A stretch of DNA of 64,000 nt. It comes from Leucocoprinus leucothites. Its lineage: Eukaryota; Basidiomycota; Agaricomycetes; Agaricales; Agaricaceae. Each line of letters begins with the position of its first letter. Positions within the stretch are counted from its first letter, which is position 1. Made by a program: the position numbers and the translations under genes. The notes under the pieces are model-generated. The model was not told where the DNA came from. It searched no databases and worked only from the letters and a program-made list of their open reading frames with translations. Shown here piece by piece: positions 44,584 to 54,842 of this stretch. The stretch covers positions 124,001 to 188,000 of the forward strand of contig JAACJO010000036.1 of NCBI GenBank assembly GCA_013368445.1. The letters run 5' to 3'.

Positions 44584-45582
44584 ATGCCGGAGGCACCTCG
44601 TTTCAACATTACCGGCAGCACCGTCACGTATGTTGCTGGGAATCAAACGAACTATAATTATGGCGATAGGAGCCCCCTTCCCCGCCACGATCCCCCTACC
44701 AACTATGTTACAGAAGAATCTCAGCCACAGCCGTCAACTGAAGAAACACCTGGCGAAAACGGTTCTCGTTCTGAGGTACGACCAACCCTGTTACTCTGGG
44801 CATCGTTCTAGAGCTTAGTTTCCCTTCAGTTTTATGCAGGACCTCAGCCTCCCCAGCACCCCACCGGGCGACGACCTGCGAGCTCACAGCAACCACTTTC
44901 ACAAAGTCAGCTGGGCCATGGTCTACATCAAAATACCCCGCCCCCATCCACCGCAACAAACTCGCCTGTTGCTCTCCAAACAACACCTATCCCCGCCCCA
45001 CCGCTTTTCAATCGACACGGCTCCCCTCGGTCGCCGCCCTCAGCCCGATCACCCCCCCCTCCCTGGGCTGCTCCGTCAAGTATAGCGAGCACGCCCCAAG
45101 CAACAGTGTCTGAATCCTTCCACCCTCATCCCACGTCTTATACAGGGATGCCTATGCAGGCTCAAACTCCTTTTCCGCCTAGTTTCTTAGCGAACCGCAG
45201 TTGGCAAGGTCCACATGAAAACCGACCGAACCAAGGTTTTGACGCGGCTGAGGGCATTGAACATATGAACGGCTATCATGCGACTGAAGGCGGACAATAT
45301 GTGAACAACTATAGAAGCAATGGGACTGCGCAACCACCCCTCCCACCACGTCAACAGCCTCCATATGAACATTCAACGCCATACTACCACACCACTTCTC
45401 CCCAAGCCTCCGCTGCTCAACGCTCTCAATCTCAAGCCTACACGCCTCACAACCCACCTTATAATCCATACATGCCTCTACACGGCCAACATGATCCTCG
45501 TGCCCAAAACAATCAAGGCAGTGCAACAAGGCCGTTCCCAGCTCAGCCTGAACACAATTACAGACGCACACCCGACCAATGA
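44584..45582 (+). CDS. Pro/Gln-rich protein with V-x-G-N-Q-x-N-Y-N motif (divergent member)
   Basis: ATG 44584: MPEAPRFNITGSTVTYVAGN followed by QTNYNYGD. This is the same F-x-I-x-x-S-x-x-T-x-V-x-G-N-Q-x-N-Y-N pattern as the two duplicated genes. One intron, 44776-44829 (GTACGA to CTTCAG), keeps the frame and leads into FYAGPQPPQHPTG and a long Pro/Gln/Ser/His/Tyr-rich chain with PPLPPRQQPPYEHS and a final RRTPDQ-TGA at 45580-45582. No other domain. It lies on the opposite strand to copy A, about 2.8 kb away. Likely a distant paralogue; function unknown. Confidence 0.65.
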
Positions 45583-46689
45583 CCGCAGTGTTTCGAAATT
45601 ACGCACTGTCCGACGCCTCTCAACAACCCTCTATACCAATAAGGTGGCAAGATACAAAGTGGTGTGCTAGAATGAGATTTCTCTCGCCTCGGATTTTTCT
45701 GCTCTACTCTTTTTCATTCTGCTCTTGTATTTGTATTATACCTTGGAGGCCCGTTATTCCTGATGTACAATAGCCATGTCGATACTATTGCTCGAGTTAT
45801 GATCATGAAATACAACTTGGATTATTCAATATTACTATGAGCTATTCATTTTTAGGATAATGTCCACTGCTAATAAGCAGCCAATGGGGAACAAGGTTCC
45901 CAAAGGGTCCTCAGTTTTGGCACCATGTGAAGTTTGATCTGTAGGTAAATCTTCACTACATAAACGTCATACAACATCGGTCCGTCTCGCTCTCCACAGG
46001 AATTTCTTCTATTGATTGTCCTACGATGATAATTAGCGTCAGAGAGAAAAATAAACGAGGGTGAATAGCAGACCGGAGGGCGAAACAAAGCACAGAGGAC
46101 CCACACCCAACTGAAATATACACCGTTCAGTCTTCTTTAAGGATTATAAGGTTCGCTTCAGATATAACGAAGAAGCAAAAAAAAATACAAAAGAGCAGCC
46201 TATTGTCCCGGAGTGTAAACAGAAAAGAATCCAAGATAAAAGAGCGACGATCCTACGCTAGGAGCTTCTGAGTCATTCGCAGAAGTGAAGCAATATCCCG
46301 GTCACAGTTAGAACAAGGGAGCCACGGCACCCGCTGCGGTGACAAGGACAGACTGGTAGAAGAAATCATGATTCCCAGAGTGGTAAACCGTATGAGGTGG
46401 GATCCCATTGGGGAGAGGCAGAGGCGTATAATCTTGGAATACAGCAGGGGCTTCCGTAGCCCAAGGAATTGGGTCCAGCCCCAGGGAACGGTGGTGATTC
46501 CTGATATAGTTTTGGTCCTGACTGAACGGCTGCTCCCAGAGTAGACTATGTGAATGTCGTCGAAGTTGAGTGTGCCAGGGGTCAGGTACGGAGTGGCCCT
46601 GAATGAGGTAAAAGGCAGGAGGCGCTGAATCAGAAGAATCAGAATGATGATTCAAATCCCGCCACTGGGTGTAAAGACGAAAACGCGTA
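45583..46689. other. Flank with a possible decayed Pro/His-rich frame
   Basis: A - strand frame at 46308-46687 (LRRHSHSLLWEQPFSQDQNY, WATEAPAVFQDYTPLPLPNG) has the low-complexity look of the motif genes but no N-terminal motif. The MITE at 46690 cuts its upstream end. I call it only as a possible remnant. Confidence 0.3.
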
Positions 46690-47440
46690 CAGTTGTCTCT
46701 GTGATAACCCATATTTGTAATAACCCATACCCTGCGATAACCCATTGGATGTGGGGTCTCCCGAGTTGGTTCACGGGTGTTTTGATGCAAAAACCCATCA
46801 CTCTGCACTAACCCGTAACCCATAGCCCGTGAGGGTAAAAAAACCCATAGCTCCGGGTACTAAATATAGTAATTGGACTCATTTGTAGCTCAACACCCGT
46901 GTGCTTGTCCTTCACCGGAGGTCAGATAACTAGAATTTGAATAGACATTATTTCACAAACAGTCTCTACATCCACTATACTCCCCACCAAACTACTCAAA
47001 ATTCTTGAGAAGGGTCTCAAAAAACTTTAACGACCTCATTCCCACCAAACCCTTCTTCAGGACAGGCTCTGGGTCACAGGGTCAAAGGGTTGCCGATGAG
47101 GACGCCAAACAGCTATTGGAAGCACCTTTACTCTTAATGAAGCACCTAGCAATACTTCCGGATCCTTTTACTTGCAAAATGGAGTAGATCCTTCATAGCT
47201 TCAACTGGAAACTGCGCTTGGAGGACTGGCGGAAAAGGTGAAGAATACACATCTTGAAGAGTATTTTATCCCTACATACCTCACATCCAGTGTGAAGTGA
47301 CATGAAAAATGATCGAAGGAAATCGATTTTAATTGATTATTTTAATGGTATTTCTTTGATCTCTGTCATAACCCATACTCGGTCAAAACCCATAGCTCGG
47401 ACCTTCTCCGAACTGCTATGGGTTATTACAGAGACAACTG
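46690..47440. mobile_element. MITE with TA target duplication (751 bp)
   Basis: Inverted repeats of about 25 bp: left CAGTTGTCTCTGTGATAACC, right reversed CAGTTGTCTCTGTAATAACC, both followed by CATA. TA flanks at 46688-46689 and 47441-47442. The motif AACCCATA recurs several times near both ends, in direct and inverted form. No coding capacity. The ends (CAGT...ATAACC) resemble those of the pogo-like element at 12351. Confidence 0.8.
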
Positions 47441-47553
47441 TATAAGGTAGAGTTCAAGTGCAAACGGGTCATCATGTGATGCGCAGCGTGACATATGGGC
47501 GGAAACATAGAATTGGAATCCCAGCAATTAGAAGCGGAGATAAACCAAATCAA

Positions 47554-47600
47554 GCTCCGAGGGACGACCAGGAATCCTTCTCCAAAGGATCCCTCGGAGC
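47554..47600. repeat. Strong stem-loop with 11-bp arms
   Basis: GCTCCGAGGGA (47554-47564) and its exact reverse complement TCCCTCGGAGC (47590-47600) enclose a second nested palindrome ATCCTT/AAGGAT. It lies inside the TA-flanked element, near its left end. Confidence 0.75.
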
Positions 47601-47716
47601 CCGATTGAGAGTATAACAGTTTATTCGAGAGCAGATTCCAAATTTGTCAATTTAATGTCATTTTCTGCCATTTCTGTGACACGTTGACGCATTGAAGCGC
47701 AAATTACAGACCAGAG

Positions 47717-48087
47717 TGTCGGGATCGCAAACCCCTGCCGAGCCCTGTCTGCATAACCTCTGCATTATATCGGTATATTATATAAATGGTATCTAAGTTT
47801 CGTCTCGCTGTACTGACCGTATATTTTTCCTTGCATTTATTCATTGTTATATCAATGTACCCAAGCATGTTGTCTATGAGACAAGCTCTGTATTCAATAT
47901 TGTCCTATAAGTAGTGTACCAACATGTCCTGACACTTCAGTTCTCACGTCGAGATACTGAAGTGAGTTTGTTATCTAGTCTTTCTTACTTTTCTTACTTA
48001 TGCTAATCATATTTGTAGTATATATTTATCTTTCAGGTATTGACTATAGTTCTCACGTCGAGATACTGAATATATATTTATCTTTCA
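47717..48087 (+). repeat. Copia 5' LTR (371 bp)
   Basis: Begins TGTCGGGATCGC and ends ATCTTTCA, with the same length as the 3' LTR. Flanked on the left by CAGAG (47712-47716), the 5-bp target duplication. It contains TATATTATATAAATGG, a good TATA region, and a GTTCTCACGTCGAGATACTGAA-type motif twice. Confidence 0.95.
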
Positions 48088-48105
48088 GGTTATGGGCCCC
48101 GCCCC
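48088..48105 (+). other. Presumed primer-binding site after the 5' LTR
   Basis: GGTTATGGGCCCCGCCCC follows the LTR directly, where reverse transcription is primed. I could not match it to a particular tRNA from memory. Confidence 0.35.
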
Positions 48106-48148
48106 ATTGCATTGCTAAAGAAAGAAATTATCTATATTGAAGTTTACA

Positions 48149-51100
48149 ATGACTACCAATATGCTGTCCTCAGCAGTTCCGAAGTTGGATGTGTCTGGTA
48201 GTAACTGGGCGATATTCGCAATACGTTTCCAGACAGAGGTCCAAGGAAAGGATCTGTGGGGCCACTTTGATGGTAGTGAACCTCGCCCTGTAATCAGAGC
48301 TTCACCTTCTGCTAGTCAGACTACTGGATCCCAGTCCGGCGCCACTCCTTCTGCTCCTACTACACAACCCACTGCTACTGCCTCTGATGCTACTCCTGCA
48401 AACCCTGCCGCTTCGAGCACTGCCTCCACTCCTGCTACTGTTCCTGCCACACCCTTGCAGACTGCCATCCTTATGAGCACTCAGCCTACCCCCACTGTCA
48501 CGACAACAGCATCTGCCATCCCTACTCAGCCTACACAGCCTGCCGTCACAGTCGAGATGGTCAAGAGTTGGGTCAAGAATGAAAAATTTGCTTGTGCCTT
48601 GCTCGCCCAACAACTTCCTGACTCTACCTTTTTGGTTGTATCTGGACAGCCAACCGTCAAAGAAATGTGGGCGGCCATAGTACAGGAATACACTTACAAG
48701 AGTGCCTTCTCACAGGCACATCTTCGTTGTGACTTCATGTCCATGTGATGCCCTGATAAGGGTGATATTCGTATGTTCCTGAGTGAGCTTCACTGCCGTA
48801 AAGCCGAACTTGAAGCTGTCGGTGTCATCATTAATGATGATGATTACAGGAATGCAATAATACAATCCTTACCTCAGTGGCTTGCTTCATATGCTTCGAA
48901 CCAGCTCTCTGCTGCCCGACTCCATAGCTCCCTCCAACACACCATAGATCCCGACATCTTGATCATCTTAATTAGTAATGAATGGGATAGAACACGCCCC
49001 GATCGATCCAGGGGTGGTGCCACTAAAGCCGAAAGTGATGATGCTTTGATGGTTGTGGGAAACAAGGGAGGGGGCAGTGGTGGAAACAATGGTGGCGGTG
49101 GAAAGTTCAGGGGAAAGGCGAAAAAGAAGGGGCCATGTTGGATTTGTGGCGGTGATCACTGGAAGAGAGAATGCCCTAAGAGAGGCACTAGTGAGAAGAA
49201 GGAGGGGGAGAAGGGAGGTAATGCACTTAGAAAGGGTGCCAGTGCCAATATTGTCACCAAAGACGATGACGATGACTGCTCCTTCATGGTAGAGGAGCTA
49301 TCGGACTATGAGAGTGACTCGAGTTGGTCCGAACTCGAGGCTGATCACTTGAATAGTGTGTCGGAAAGTGATGAAGGGATCACAAGTGAGATTGATTTCG
49401 GATCAGATTTTGAAGAAGTCAATATTGCTGCAAATGAAGAGGTTGTCAGTGTCAGCGAATCCACTCAAACACGAGTCGAGGTGTTCGACTCAGGTGCAAT
49501 GACTCACATTACTCCCTACCGTGATCATTTTTCCACCTTCAAATCCATTCCCCCTTGACCCTTGCATGCTGCAAATAAGAAAGCATTTGACGCTGTTGGA
49601 AAGGGTGAAGTCACTTTAGACCTACCAAATGGTGCCGCTTCATCTCAACTCCACCTGAGTGAAGTGTTGTATTCCCCTGAGGCTGGTTACACACTTGTAT
49701 CCATTGGTCGGCTCAACGATGCCGGATTCTCCACCACTTTCGCGAACGGAAAGTGTGTCATCCGCGATGCAGGCGGCGCCCGAGTAGCTGAGATCCCAAG
49801 GAATGGGAAAGGCCTGTATAAACTAGTCAGAGAGGGTGCAGAGGAAGTGAATGTGGCGAGTGAACCACTCACCCTAGATATGCTCCATCGCCACTTGGGC
49901 CACATCGCTCCTGGAGCTGCTCAGAAACTTGTCCGTGACGGTCTAGTCACTGGCTTGAAGCTTGACGATGGAAGTGATACCGATTTCTTCTGTGAGTCTT
50001 GTGCCTATGCAAAGGCAACTCGGCTACCGATTTCCAAGTTTCATGAGGGTGAGCAGGCAGAAAAGTTTGGTGATGAAATCCATTCAGATGTCTGGGGACC
50101 TGCACACACTGAAACAAAGAGGGGCAAATGTTATTATGTGACATTTATTGATGATTTTTCGAGGTGGACTCACGTTGATTTCCTCTCAAATAAATCTGAC
50201 GTCTTCGAGTCATACTGCAACTTCGATGCATGGTGTGAAACTCAGTTCGGTGTGCATATCAAAGCCCTGCACTCAGACCGTGGTGGTGAATACACTACGA
50301 ACAAATTTCAGTCATACCTCAAATTCCGCAGCACGAAAACAAAGCTTACTGTGCATGATACACCCCAGCACAATGGCATTGCTGAATGCCGAAATCGAAC
50401 CATCATCGAATGCACTCATGCCTTGTTACACGCCAGTCATTTGCCGAAGACACTGTGGGCAGAGGCAGTTGCCCATGTCATGTGGTTAATGAACCAAACG
50501 GGCACGAAAGCGATAGAAGGACAAACGCCTTTTGAGGCATTGTACCATCAGAAGCCAGACTTGAGGGCAATACATGAGTGGGGAGAGGAGGTGTGGGTAC
50601 ACCAAGCCAGTGGCAACAAACTCGGTGGATGGGCAAAGAAGGGACGATGGGTGGGATATGACACAGAGAGCAACGGCTCTGGTGTGTATTTCCCAGACAC
50701 GGGCACTGTCAAAATTGAAAGAAACTTTTGTTTTGTCAATATGGGTTGCTCTGGGCTCGAGGGGGAGCACTTACCTGGGAACAAGCCTCGAAACGACGGC
50801 CCATGGAACAGCAAACCTTCAACAAGCCATCCTGATACAACCCCTATCCCTCCAACTCCCTCCCCTGACGAAAAACCCGCTGAAACCAAGCCACACAAAT
50901 CAAGTGCTGAGAACAATGATGTCAACCCCGGAGAAGTACCCTGCAATGACATTCCTCGAGCCAGAAGGACTCAGCGCATTAGAAATCCAAGTGCAAAAGC
51001 TCGGGTGATCCTTGAGGGGATGGCGGTGACATTAGCCGAGGAAATCGATTGGGTTGATGTCCATGTTCTTGCGGCAGATATTGAGGAGACAGAGGGGCTG

Positions 51101-52666
51101 GAGCCAGGAAGCCTGAGTGAGGCAAAGACAAGGGGTGACTGGGAATTGTGGAAGAAGGCGATGGAAGAAGAACTTACCATGCTGGGTGATGCCGGCACGT
51201 GGGAACTCGTTGACCCGCCGATCGGAGTCAACATCGTTGGATCAAAGTGGGTGTTTAAAGCAAAGAAAGACGCTGCTGGCAACATTGTCTGCTACAAAGC
51301 AAGACTCGTTGCGCAAGGGTTCTCACAGGTCCCAGGTGTCGACTATTTTGACATGTTTGCACCTGTTGCACGCCTCTCATCCATCCGATCCGTACTTGCC
51401 ATCGCTGCCGCCCATGATCTGGAGATCCATCAGATCAACATCAAAGGGGCCTACCTTAACGGGAAATTAAATGATGATGAGAACATTTACACATGGCAAC
51501 CACCTGGCTTTGTCTCTTCCTCTCATCCTCATCGTGTATGCCGCCTCAAGAAGACCCTCTATGGCCTCAAGCAATCCGGGAGATGATGGTATCAACGTCT
51601 CTGCGAAATATTAATCAATAATCTGGGATTTTCACACTGTGAAGTTGACCAGAGTGTTTTCTTCAAGACCATCGCCCCCGACCTCATCATTATCCTTGTC
51701 CACATCGATGACTGCATGATTGTCATGTCAACTATCACGTTAATTGATTGGGTGAAGAATGGAGTGAAGCAATTCGTGGAGATTACGGACCTGGGGGAGA
51801 TACATTGGTTGTTGGGCATTGAATTGAAATGGGATAGAGAACACGGTAAAATCTCACTTTCCCAATGTTCCTATATTGACGCTTCAATTTGCCGTTACAG
51901 TTTCGAGGACGCGAAGCCTGTCAGCATGCCCATGGACCCATCAACTCGGCTAGCATCCACGCAATCGCCTCAAACAACCGCCCGAATTGCTCGAATGTCC
52001 AAACAACCCTATCAAGAGGCCATTGGCATGCTCATGTATGCTGCACTTGGAATGCAACCGGATATCGCATACGCAGTGCAGGTTCTCTCGAAATTTTCGA
52101 GAAATCCGGGGGAGGCACATTGGGAGGCGGTGAAACAAGTCTTCAGGTACCTGAAGGGGACTCAGGAGTATTGGTTGACATATGGAGGCATTGGAGAAGG
52201 CCTCGAGGGATTTACGGATGCAGATGGCAACATGGCAGAGGACCGCTGTGCTACATCAGGGTATGCCTTCATTATTAATGGCGGAGTGGTTTCTTGGAGT
52301 GCGAAGCAACAAGAAATTGTTACTCTTTCTACTACAGAGTCTGAATACGTTGCCGCAACACACGCCGCTAAGGAAGCCTTGTGGCTTTGTTCGCTTATAT
52401 CTCAAGTCTTCAATATCACGCTCCCCTCGACTACCATCTTTTCCGACAACCAATCTGCCATCGCACTTGCCAAGGACCACCAGTATCATGCTCGCACCAA
52501 GCACATTGATATACGCTATCATTTTATTTGCTGGATCGTCGAAGAGGACAAGATTCGGCTTGTCTATTGCCCGACCAAAGATATGGTCGCAGACATCTTC
52601 ACGAAGGCACTCGCATCGCCAAAAGTCAAGCATTTTGCTTGTGAACTCGGCCTCGTCAAGGTTTGA
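48149..52666 (+). pseudogene. Copia Gag-Pol polyprotein with three in-frame TGA stops
   Basis: A single frame from ATG 48149 to TGA 52664-52666 encodes all Copia domains in the standard order. Gag starts MTTNMLSSAVPKLDVSGSNW with a Pro/Thr/Ala-rich insert; the zinc knuckle is CWICGGDHWKRECP; protease VFDSGAMTHI; pre-integrase H-H-C-C (LHRHLGH, CESCAYAK). Integrase Asp/Asp/Glu are in SDVWGPA, LHSDRGGEY and HNGIAECRNR. Reverse transcriptase shows WVFKAKKDAAG, KARLVAQGF and HIDDCMIVM, and RNase H shows FTDADGNMAEDR and DNQSAIALAK. Stops interrupt it at 48746-48748, 49556-49558 and 51584-51586, all TGA where Arg fits the family. The RT Asp of the 'DIKGAYLNG' motif is Asn (QINIKGAYLNG). No frameshifts, so a young but dead copy. 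Confidence 0.93.
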
Positions 52667-52673
52667 GGGGGAG

Positions 52674-53044
52674 TGTCGGGATTGCAAACCCCTGCCAAGC
52701 CTTGTCTGCATAACCTCTGCATTATATCGGTATATTATATAAATGGTATCTAAGTTTTGTCTCGCCGTACTGACTGTATATTTTTCCTTGCATTTATTCA
52801 TTGTTATATCAATGTACCCGAGCATGTTGTCTACGAGACAAGCTCTGTATTCAATATTGTCCTATAAGTAGTGTACCAACATGTCCTGACACTTCAGTTC
52901 TCACGTCGAGATACTGAAGTGAGTTTGTTATCTAGTCTTTCTTACTTTTCTTACTTATGCTAATCATATTTGTAGTATATATTTATCTTTCAGGTCTTGA
53001 CTATAGTTCTCGCGTCGAGATACTGAATATATATTTATCTTTCA
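52674..53044 (+). repeat. Copia 3' LTR (371 bp)
   Basis: Same length as the 5' LTR and differing at 10 positions by my hand alignment. Preceded by a purine-rich tract (TTTGAGGGGGAG) suited to plus-strand priming, and followed by the target duplication CAGAG (53045-53049). Confidence 0.95.
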
Positions 53045-53569
53045 CAGAGAATGTGTTGAAATGCCATGAAAGGCTCTCAAGTCCAAAAACCTTGGAGGTA
53101 TACCAAATGATAGTACGGAATGCTGCTTCCTTCATCAGCTTCTGATGTTCTTGAGTAATGTGTTCAAGGTACTTAGCAAGTACTTGGTGATATTCCCCTG
53201 GAATCAATGAGAAGGTGAGCTGCAAACTTCCTGCCCGTCAATGATGACCTCGGAAATCTGAAACTCTAGAGTAGGTTTGCAGCCCGTGCATTGAGATCCA
53301 TGGATGCTTATTCAAAGGGCTTGGATGGAGCTCAGGCAGCTTGGGTTGCACGGGAATTTCATGTTGTTTTATTCTGGAAGCTATCCTGATATTTCATTTC
53401 CTGATCTATCTACGTAGCTTATATTGCTCGATGAGCTTTTGATATAGCTTAGATACGTTGCGAGGTGTTGAATCAAGGGTCTTGACGCGGCTGCTTAATG
53501 AGTCTCATGGCCGGTGTCACCTAGTGTCACAAATCACGTGATGACCCCGTTTGCATTTGAACTCTACCT

Positions 53570-53884
53570 TACAAGAGATGTTTGTTTGTTCACGAAAAGT
53601 TTGTTTATTTGAGGCGAAAGTTATTTTTGAATTTAGTCCACGATGGCGCACCATCTAATACTGTCATATGTTGGTATTATGATGCCAACTCAAGTTCATG
53701 TAACCATTAGACGCTCACTTACTCTAGGCGTCTTATTGTCATTCTGGAATTCTAAGCTTTTCTTTCGCTTTGTCGGACCAGATGTTTCTTGCGTCAGAGA
53801 ATTTTCGATTGAGTCCAGTTTTTTGGTACTGACCATAGCTACTGCCAGAGCATCATTTTTTTGACTTTACAGTGAGGCCCAGTA
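53570..53884. repeat. Left fragment of segmental duplication copy B
   Basis: 53690-53740 matches copy A at about 40038-40075 (TTCATGTAAC.ATTAGACGCTCA), and 53861-53884 matches 40074-40093 (TTGACTT.AC.GTGA....AGTA). About 130 bp between these blocks has no counterpart in copy A. The segment stops exactly at the Helitron left edge and resumes at 60621. Confidence 0.75.
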
Positions 53885-53984
53885 TTAATAAATTACCGGA
53901 AATCATGTGGGAAAAAATAGGTGCTGACTCAGATTTTGTCAAGCTTAGTCATAATTAGTAAGCTTCGGTGTCCCGTAATGTCAG

Positions 53985-54152
53985 TGTTTGTGAGCATTTT
54001 GCGCATGCATGGGCGTCTCTCGAGTGCGTGGGCGCTTTTTTCGCATTTCAGCACAGGAGTGTCACTGATGTTTGTGAGCATTTTGCGCATGCGTGGGCGT
54101 CTTTCGAGTGCATGGGCGCTTCTTTCGCATTTCAGCACAGGAGTGTCACTGA
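53985..54152 (+). repeat. 84-bp tandem duplication in the Helitron 5' region
   Basis: Two consecutive units begin TGTTTGTGAGCATTTTGCGC (53985 and 54069) and end GGAGTGTCACTGA. They differ at a few bases, partly at CG/TG or CG/CA sites. Confidence 0.85.
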
Positions 54153-54842
54153 TGAAGTGGCACCCCCAGCCAGATGCTGTGTGTCCCATCAACTTTTGGC
54201 CTTATAATGCATGCTGGAGACTGCTGGGTGGCTGTGTGCCTCCATTCTTCCTTCCCCCATCTCTCTGTCTCTGTACATCTGTTTCTAAGCTAGAAATTTC
54301 GCTTTGTGAGGTGTTTGAGGCTCTGAGTGGCCCTAAAGTGAGATTATTGAAGATAAGCATTAACCAAGTCTAATATATATCTATTTAGTCCATCAACTAT
54401 CAATTTCGCTTTTCTGGATTTTTCTACTGAGGCTCCTCCTGAGCTCTAGAGTGAGTAATTAATTAGTGACATATGTGTTGTTATTAGCTAATAATGAATC
54501 TAGAGTGAGAGTGTGCTTAGTGTGTGGTTCCTGAGTGTACTTGGGGGAAAAGTGAAGATCAAGGTGAAGGGCAGTAAAGCTCCTATTCCCTGGCTTTCTC
54601 AATCAATTGAGTTGTTTGCCGGTTGCCTCTGGAGCCTCTTTCTGTCTGCAGTGTGCAGGGAGATTGGTTAGCACATCAAGAAATCCTAGAGGGGTTTAGC
54701 TAGCCCTTGACACTCTCCACTATCAACTGCTGCTGCTAACACCGATTTCTCATTTATTCAGCCTAAGTGGGCTTGGTAGCTATATATTGGGTTACTTTGC
54801 TTCTATTTTCAATCTTGCAGAGCTACTCCAGATTTTATTACT

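Larger units (their letters stand above)
47445..53569. mobile_element. TA-flanked element hosting the Copia insertion
   Basis: AGGTAGAGTTCAAGTGCAAA and its continuation at 47445-47480 is matched, inverted, by the sequence ending CATTTGAACTCTACCT at 53569. About 35 of 37 bases agree. Both outer edges are flanked by TA (47443-47444 and 53570-53571). Removing the Copia element and one CAGAG leaves about 0.8 kb without coding capacity, so this is a MITE-like element into which Copia jumped. Its left edge abuts the previous MITE, separated only by TATA. Confidence 0.65.
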
